From positions 1-64,000 of the forward strand of contig NZ_FWFV01000001.1 of assembly GCF_900172315.1 (NCBI RefSeq): a stretch of 64,000 nucleotides of DNA, in the 5' to 3' direction. Of the stretch, positions 58,891-64,000 are shown piece after piece. Position 1 is the stretch's first letter; each line of letters opens with the position of its first letter. The DNA is from Palleronia marisminoris. Lineage in GTDB: Bacteria; Pseudomonadota; Alphaproteobacteria; Rhodobacterales; Rhodobacteraceae. The position numbers were made by a program, and so were the translations under genes. The notes below the pieces were generated by a model, which saw only the letters and a list, made by a program, of their open reading frames with translations, was not told where the DNA came from and searched no databases.

Positions 58891-60385
58891 CACTTAGTCC
58901 GCCCTGAACAATCCGATCAGGCGGCGACAGCTCGGTTTCCGTGAGGGCGGCCCGCTGTGAACGCGCTGAGAAGGGCTCCGATCAGGAGCGCCAAAAGGGC
59001 TCTGAGGTGAGCGAGGAACTTGCGGATGTTGTGGCCGCAGGCGCAGAGGACGGCGAAGAGCGCGTCGCCGGTGGTGCCCTTGAGCGGACGGCGCGTCAGC
59101 CGCCCGTCGGTCTTCATATGGCCGATCTCCGGCTCGATGGCGCTGCGGCGACGCAGGAGCTTGATCAGTGTTGGCGTCATCCCTTTCCGTGTGCCGCTGA
59201 TCAGCACCCGCGTCGTCTCGACGGCGTGTCCGCGATAGCCGGGATCAACGACTGCGAGGTTGAGCCGGCGGTCCGTCAGCACCTCGACCTGCTCCAGGGC
59301 CTCGGCGAGGGTATGGCCGTCGTAGGGGTTGCCGGGCAGCGCCCGCATGCCGACGATGAAGCCCTCGTCGATGGTAGCGGCGACACTGACCTTGGTGCCG
59401 AACTCATAGCGCATCCGCGCCTTTCCCTTGGAGATGCAGTCCACCTCCGGCTCGTGCAGGCTGAAGATCTTGCCCTTGTCCTTCGGCTGCTGCCGCAGCA
59501 GCCGGGAGGTCAGAACCAGCATGTCGAGGACACGCTCCCGTAGCGGCCCTGCCGGCACGTTGTCGAGCTGGCGGCGCAGGTCGCGCATGACGCGGCCCGT
59601 GTAGCCCTTCAGCGTCCGCAGCGCCTTGCGCATTCGCTTGAACTGGCGAGCGTGGGCGTAGCGCCCAACCTTTATCGCCAACGGCGGCGCCAGGCGCGCG
59701 TCGCTCTGGCGCAGCCCGAGCCCGGCCTCGGCGGCAAGCGCTACCAGCTTCTGCCGCGCCTACTCGTAGAGCCGGGCGTCGGTGGGGTGCGCGATGTTCT
59801 TTTCCATGACCGTCGTGTCGACCGACACCCGCTCCAGGCTCTTGTCTTTCACCGTATCCGAGGCGCGGCCAGCTTCGATGGTCTTGGTCAGCAGCCACTC
59901 CACGTCCTCTTCACCGATGCGCTTGCGCCAGCGGGTGAGCGAGATGGGTCGATCGGGCGCGGTGCTGGAAGAACGTCTCGCCGCAGAAGTGCTGATAATA
60001 CGGGTTCTCCACCCAGCGTGCGACCACGGCCTCGTCCGACAGGTCGAAGGCGTGCTGGAGGTAGAGGAGCCTCGCGATAAGCCGCGGCGGTGTCGCTGGC
60101 CGTCCCACGAAGGACGGGAAAAACCCGGCCCACTCCCGCTCGAAGAACTCCCAGTCGATCAGCTCCGCCAGTTTCGCCAGCTCGTGTCGCAGATCGATCA
60201 TGCGGTCAGGCGGGAACGCAGGAGGTCGTCCTGCTCTTCAGCGCGGGGACGAGGCTTCATCACGGCTCCGGAAATCGCAAGGTTTCAAGACACAGCTTAC
60301 GAAAGCCTGCGTTTCCACGCTAGCGATTTCACCGGATCAGAACGCAAATTCAGTCGCTTAGGGGTTGTTCAGGGCGAACCACTTA
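58891..60385. mobile_element. IS5-type insertion sequence with target duplication
   Basis: The element proper runs 58897-60379 (1483 bp). Its ends are 18-bp inverted repeats, GTCCGCCCTGAACAATCC on the left and GTTCGCCCTGAACAACCC on the right (read inward), with 16 of 18 positions equal. Both sides are flanked by the direct repeat CACTTA (58891-58896 and 60380-60385), the target duplication. It carries one broken transposase gene. Intact ends and duplication show that it arrived here by transposition and decayed little since. Confidence 0.88.
58917..60260 (-). pseudogene. IS5-family transposase, inactivated
   Basis: The gene would start at ATG 60260 (KPRPRAEEQDDLLRSRLT). An indel near 60206 shifts frame before MIDLRHELAKLAELIDWEFF, another near 59950 shifts after CGETFFQHR, and a TAG follows LYE near 59765, where relatives have Arg. 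The last 254 codons (59681-58917) are open and carry the DDE-type core: DCISKGKARMRYEFGTKVSV, LPGNPYDGHTLAEAL, AVVDPGYRGHAVE and RSAIEPEIGHMKTDGRLTRR. The InsH-like DUF772 N-terminus and this core identify an IS5-group transposase. Three or more lesions make it dead. Confidence 0.88.
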
Positions 60386-60516
60386 ATTTCTAAACCGTTG
60401 TTATACCCCCACTTTTGCGATGTCTGAGGGTTCTTCATCTACTCGAGATATCTCAGATAACTGCTTCAGGAAGTACCACAGCTTCTGACAAAGCTCGCTT
60501 TTGCGCGTCTCGTTAC

Positions 60517-61608
60517 CTATGCTTTGATTCTGGACGCCGCATGATTCACAGCCCTCATGATCGCTTCGGGTATGGCGGTAAGGGCGGCTTCGGTTTCGAC
60601 CGCCCCATGCTTCTTCGCTTCCGCCGGCATACCATAGACCACCGAGGTCGCCTCATCCTGACCGATGGTGCGGGCGCCGCGGTCACGCATCTCCTTCAGA
60701 CCGCGGGCGCCGTCGTCTCCCATCCCGGTCATGATCACGCCGATTGCGTTGGCGCCGGCAACCCGGCTGACGGATCGGAACAAGACATCGACCGATGGTC
60801 GGTGTCGATTGACGAGCGGGCCTTCCTTCACCTCGATCCTATAGTTCGCGCCGCTACGGGTCAAAAGCATGTGCTTTCCGCCAGGCGCGATCAGCGCGTG
60901 ACCTGGGAGGACACTGTCGCCGTCGCGCGCCTCCTTGACCGTGATCTGGCAAAGCTCGTCGAGGCGTCGGGCGAAATTCGCGGTGAACGCTTCGGGCATG
61001 TGCTGGACAACGACAATTGGCGGAGCGGTGGGCGGTAATGCCTCAAGCACCACCCGGAGCGCCTCGGTTCCGCCAGTCGACGCACCGATCGCAACTACCT
61101 TGAGCGTGGTCTGCGCCATCGCGGTCCGCCCCGCCGGTGGCAGGACTGCATCAGCGGTGAGCTTAGCCTCGTTCGGGATCTGACGCCTGCGATCCAGTCG
61201 GGCATGTGCTGCGGCCAAGATAGCGTCCTGGATCCGGATCGACGACTCCTCCAGGAATTTGCGCGTCGCAAGGTTCGGCTTCAGGATGACATCGACGGCG
61301 CCCGCCTCGAGCGCGGCGAGGAAAGTCCGACTGCCTTCCCCCACGAGGGTCGAGCAGATGACGACCGGGAGCGGCCGCTGAGCCATCAGGCGACGCAGAA
61401 ACGTGATGCCGTCCATGCGGGGCATCTCGACGTCAAGGACGATGACATCGGGAATTTCGCGCCGGAGCCGCTCAGCCGCTTGGAAGGGATCGTTGGCGGT
61501 CGCCATGACCTCGAGCCCGGGATGGCGCGAGATGATGTCGGAGAGCGTCTGACGAACGACCGCGCTATCGTCTACGATCAGGACGCGCTTTTTTGCCTTT
61601 CCGATCAC
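60517..61608 (-). CDS. cheB: Chemotaxis protein-glutamate methylesterase CheB
   Basis: 363 residues. The receiver domain covers 1-125: [17 protein letters not shown] and phospho-acceptor Asp in [13 protein letters not shown]. After a linker, the methylesterase has [17 protein letters not shown] with the catalytic Ser, [17 protein letters not shown] with His and [13 protein letters not shown] with Asp. It removes methyl groups from receptors and deamidates glutamines. Overlaps cheR by 4 bp. Confidence 0.96.
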   Translation of the reverse strand: MIGKAKKRVLIVDDSAVVRQTLSDIISRHPGLEVMATANDPFQAAERLRREIPDVIVLDVEMPRMDGITFLRRLMAQRPLPVVICSTLVGEGSRTFLAALEAGAVDVILKPNLATRKFLEESSIRIQDAILAAAHARLDRRRQIPNEAKLTADAVLPPAGRTAMAQTTLKVVAIGASTGGTEALRVVLEALPPTAPPIVVVQHMPEAFTANFARRLDELCQITVKEARDGDSVLPGHALIAPGGKHMLLTRSGANYRIEVKEGPLVNRHRPSVDVLFRSVSRVAGANAIGVIMTGMGDDGARGLKEMRDRGARTIGQDEATSVVYGMPAEAKKHGAVETEAALTAIPEAIMRAVNHAASRIKA

Positions 61609-62459
61609 AGTGCCACCTTCCGATAAATCGAGGGCCGGACGACTTCGAGTCCGTCGGGCCGGGTTCGTAGAGTTTCGGTATGACCCATCATCAGAATTCC
61701 GCCGTGCCGCAGGCGGCTCATGACATTCTCGATGACGCGCGCACGGATTTCGTCGTCGAAATAGATCAGGACGTTTCGCAGGAAGACGATGTCCGCCTTG
61801 ATGCTATCGAGTCCCTCGCCGGTGGCCAAATTCGCCCGGCGCCAGGACGCCCGCGACCTGAGCTCGGGTACGATCCGATAAATTCCTTCCGCCGTTTTCG
61901 AGGACATGAGGAATCGCCTGCGCACCTCCGGAGGTATGCTCTCGATTTCTTGCTTTCCGTAGATCGCCGTCTCGGCACGTTTGATCACTGGGCGCGAGAT
62001 ATCGGTTCCGATCAGGCGCGGCATGAGCTGCCATGACCCATGATCGCGCCCTTGCTGCACGACCATAAGGGCACTGTACCCTTCTTGGCCGGTCGAACAT
62101 GCGGCGCTCCAGATAACGAGGTCGCGCCCGCCAACTCGACCGGGCGCTGCGAAGGTGGGCAAACCTTCGTCCTTTAGCCATTCGTATTGACTGTTCTCGC
62201 GAAAGAAGTTCGTGGTGTGGGTCGTGAGTGCCTCAGCGAAATGAACGCGCTCGACGGGATTTGCCTGGAGAAGGCTGCAGTATTCGGCGTAGGTCTCCAG
62301 CCCGTTTGCAATCAGCCGCCGGCCGAGACGCCCGGTGAGGAAGTCGGTCTTCCGCTCGTCGATAGAGATTCCCACGACACTACGCGCCATCGACGCGATC
62401 TGCTTGATGTCGGCGAGACGGAGGCCACTCGGTTCATGGAGGGTCGGCAGAGGCATCAT
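61605..62459 (-). CDS. cheR: Chemotaxis protein methyltransferase CheR
   Basis: 284 residues from ATG 62459, behind AGGACC; a second ATG follows at once. The N-terminal helical domain has [20 protein letters not shown], and [16 protein letters not shown] and [18 protein letters not shown] form the SAM site. [20 protein letters not shown] and [11 protein letters not shown] complete the family pattern. It methylates receptor glutamates. Overlaps cheB and lies 180 bp behind cheW. Confidence 0.95.
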   Translation of the reverse strand: MMPLPTLHEPSGLRLADIKQIASMARSVVGISIDERKTDFLTGRLGRRLIANGLETYAEYCSLLQANPVERVHFAEALTTHTTNFFRENSQYEWLKDEGLPTFAAPGRVGGRDLVIWSAACSTGQEGYSALMVVQQGRDHGSWQLMPRLIGTDISRPVIKRAETAIYGKQEIESIPPEVRRRFLMSSKTAEGIYRIVPELRSRASWRRANLATGEGLDSIKADIVFLRNVLIYFDDEIRARVIENVMSRLRHGGILMMGHTETLRTRPDGLEVVRPSIYRKVAL

Positions 62460-62638
62460 TTCATGTGGTCCTGATGAGCGCCAAGGAATGTGCGGGCACC
62501 ATCGATATGCCGGTGGTGCGTCATTATTCGCGTCCGATCTTTTGGCACATCCAGCGCGGCAGACGAATCCAACTGTCGCTTGATGATGATACGCCAAGGA
62601 CGGAGGGGATTCACCGGCCATGCGGCCGGCAAAGTCTC

Positions 62639-63172
62639 TTAAAAAAAGCCTGCGCCGGCCGAGAGATCGAGGTCGGCTCCGGTGTCACCCAGTAGGCGGC
62701 CGAGGTTGATCAGCACCACGAGGTCCGTGTCCCGCCGATAGAGCCCTTCTAGGACACGTGCGTCCCAGCCCCGGAGCCCACGGCTCGGAATCGGCTCGAT
62801 CGCATCGCGCCCAATCTGCTCGACATTGCGGACCCGATCGGCCTCGATACCCAGCGTGCAGGTCTCGCCGTCGATCACGAGCTCAAGCACCACGATGCGG
62901 GCGTCCGCGCCCGTATCCCCGCCCGACATTGCGAGCTTCGACTTGATGTCGAGGATCGGGACGCTGAGGCCCCTGACGTCAACCACGCCAAGCACCTCCA
63001 TAGGTGCGTTCGGCAGTAGCGTGATCCGTTGCCGATCGAGGATCTCGCGAACGTATCGGACCTCAATGCCCAACATCTGCCCGGCCAGGTCCAGTGTAAG
63101 GTAGGTGGAGGACAGATCGTCCTCCTCCTGTTCGGATGCGGCGTCGTAGACATCTTCTTCAAACATGTTCAC
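62639..63172 (-). CDS. cheW: Chemotaxis coupling protein CheW
   Basis: 177 residues from a GTG at 63172 that overlaps the mcp stop; an ATG at 63166 is an equally good start. An acidic head ([16 protein letters not shown]) precedes the CheW domain: [40 protein letters not shown] and [17 protein letters not shown]. CheW links receptors to CheA. No cheA or cheY lies in the window; they may follow past the right edge. Confidence 0.95.
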   Translation of the reverse strand: MNMFEEDVYDAASEQEEDDLSSTYLTLDLAGQMLGIEVRYVREILDRQRITLLPNAPMEVLGVVDVRGLSVPILDIKSKLAMSGGDTGADARIVVLELVIDGETCTLGIEADRVRNVEQIGRDAIEPIPSRGLRGWDARVLEGLYRRDTDLVVLINLGRLLGDTGADLDLSAGAGFF

Positions 63173-64000
63173 CCTGCGTAACGCTGGAAGTTTTCGTCCG
63201 AGAGGTTCTCGGCCGCAAGATCAAGGTCGAACGCTTCGACCGCATCGGATTGACGCTTGGCGGCGGAACTGGTGTTGCCGCCGGAAACCACCCCGACCTG
63301 CGGCGTCTTCGCCTTCGGTTTCGCCTTCGAAACATCCACTTCGAAATAGGAGATCACGCCAGTCAACTGTTGCGACTGGGCAGCCAGTTCCTGGCTTGTG
63401 GCTGCGGATGCCTCGGCAGCGGCGGCGTTCTGCTGAATTACCTTGTCGAGCTCGCGGATCGCCTCGTTGATCTGCTCGGCTCCGACATTTTGCTCGCGGG
63501 TCGAGGCCGAAATCTCCTGCACCAAGTCCGCGGTGCGCTGGATGTTCGGCACCAGGGTATCCAGCATCCGCCCGGCCTCGCCGGAAACTTCGACGGTTTC
63601 GACGGACAGCTGGCTGATCTCGGCAGCAGCCTGCTGGCTGCGCTCGGCGAGCTTGCGGACTTCGGACGCAACAACCGCGAACCCCTTGCCATGAGCACCA
63701 GCACGTGCTGCTTCGACGGCGGCGTTCAGCGCCAGGAGGTCGGTTTGACGCGCGATTTCCTGAATGATGTTGATCCGCTCAGCGATTGTCTTCATGGCGC
63801 GAACCGCGTTGCCGACCGTTTCACCAGATTTCCGGGCGTCGTCGGCCGACTGATTGGCAATCTTCTCTGTCTGGCCGGCATTGTCCGCGTTCTGGCGAAT
63901 ATTGGCTGCCATCTCCTCGATCGAGGCCGAGGCCTGTTCGGCAGCGGCGGCTTGCTGAGTGGAACCGGCCGAGAGCTGCTCGGCGGTGGAGGACATGCTT
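63169..64000 (-). CDS. Methyl-accepting chemotaxis protein (C-terminal part, cut by window edge)
   Basis: About 277 residues are visible, running off the right edge. The signalling hairpin has [44 protein letters not shown] and the methylation helices flank it ([32 protein letters not shown]). The tail ends with a basic [12 protein letters not shown] and [20 protein letters not shown]. No CheR-docking pentapeptide is present at the end. The sensor domain is outside the window. The gene overlaps cheW by GTGA, so it is the first visible gene of the chemotaxis operon. Confidence 0.95.
   Translation of the reverse strand, partial: SMSSTAEQLSAGSTQQAAAAEQASASIEEMAANIRQNADNAGQTEKIANQSADDARKSGETVGNAVRAMKTIAERINIIQEIARQTDLLALNAAVEAARAGAHGKGFAVVASEVRKLAERSQQAAAEISQLSVETVEVSGEAGRMLDTLVPNIQRTADLVQEISASTREQNVGAEQINEAIRELDKVIQQNAAAAEASAATSQELAAQSQQLTGVISYFEVDVSKAKPKAKTPQVGVVSGGNTSSAAKRQSDAVEAFDLDLAAENLSDENFQRYAG

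Overview
The window looks like the chromosome of a GC-rich alphaproteobacterium of the Rhodobacteraceae (Roseobacter group). I infer this from the family of each recognisable protein, from CtrA-type signals (ChpT and a TTAAC-N5-GTTAA box), and from several features typical of that family. These are an L21 protein with a long C-terminal extension, an IscR that keeps a single cysteine, a PhnCDE-type transporter linked to a glycerophosphodiesterase, and an iscR-suf operon. No database search was possible, so every family name rests on motif and sequence recognition.

Layout. 1-1400 is a scar of mobile DNA: the start of an IS3-type OrfA, a decayed IS66 transposase tail, a frameshifted N-terminal piece of a tyrosine integrase and a tRNA 3'-end-like fragment, ending at an intact tRNA-Ser(CGA). 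1.6-8.5 kb is core: a secreted DUF2059 protein, rplU-rpmA, a GNAT acetyltransferase, obgE, proB-proA, then chpT and a DUF3553 protein. 8.5-16.3 kb carries olsB-olsA (ornithine lipids), a thiE-like gene, trmJ, ctaA, an M32 carboxypeptidase, a CYP152-like peroxygenase and a cytoplasmic GDPD. 16.3-20.2 kb is a minus-strand run (small membrane protein, secreted 499-residue protein, xerD, corC-like). 20.3-24.9 kb holds aroK-aroB-pabB-pabC, ssb and a lytic transglycosylase. 24.9-33.2 kb holds guaA, typA, an SMR pump, a YitT protein and two unrelated NADP isocitrate dehydrogenases side by side. 33.4-36.3 kb holds a Pmp3 peptide, wrbA, two glutathione transferase-like genes and a hydrolase.

36.3-44.5 kb is the iron-sulphur assembly operon: iscR, a NifS/IscS-type desulfurase, sufB, a small membrane protein, a YbjQ protein, sufC, sufD, two YIP1-type membrane proteins and sufS. 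It is followed by tRNA-Arg(CCG), an orphan HWE-family histidine kinase and an Fsr-type efflux pump. 47.4-48.1 kb contains a decayed metallo-beta-lactamase-fold gene.

48.2-57.3 kb is the most interesting accessory stretch. A DUF1989 gene is translationally coupled to a YqcI/YcgG (GntA-like, putative haem N-hydroxylase) gene, and they face an SDR gene across a shared promoter region. Beyond them lies a unit with a periplasmic glycerophosphodiesterase, a DeoR regulator, a PhnD-C-E-E ABC importer and a HAD phosphatase, which I read as a pathway that imports and dephosphorylates a phospho-diester headgroup product. 57.3-58.4 kb is an HPP-CBS membrane protein.

58.9-60.4 kb is an IS5-type element with intact ends and a 6-bp target duplication but a broken transposase. 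The window ends with a minus-strand chemotaxis set read mcp, cheW, cheR, cheB; the mcp runs off the right edge.
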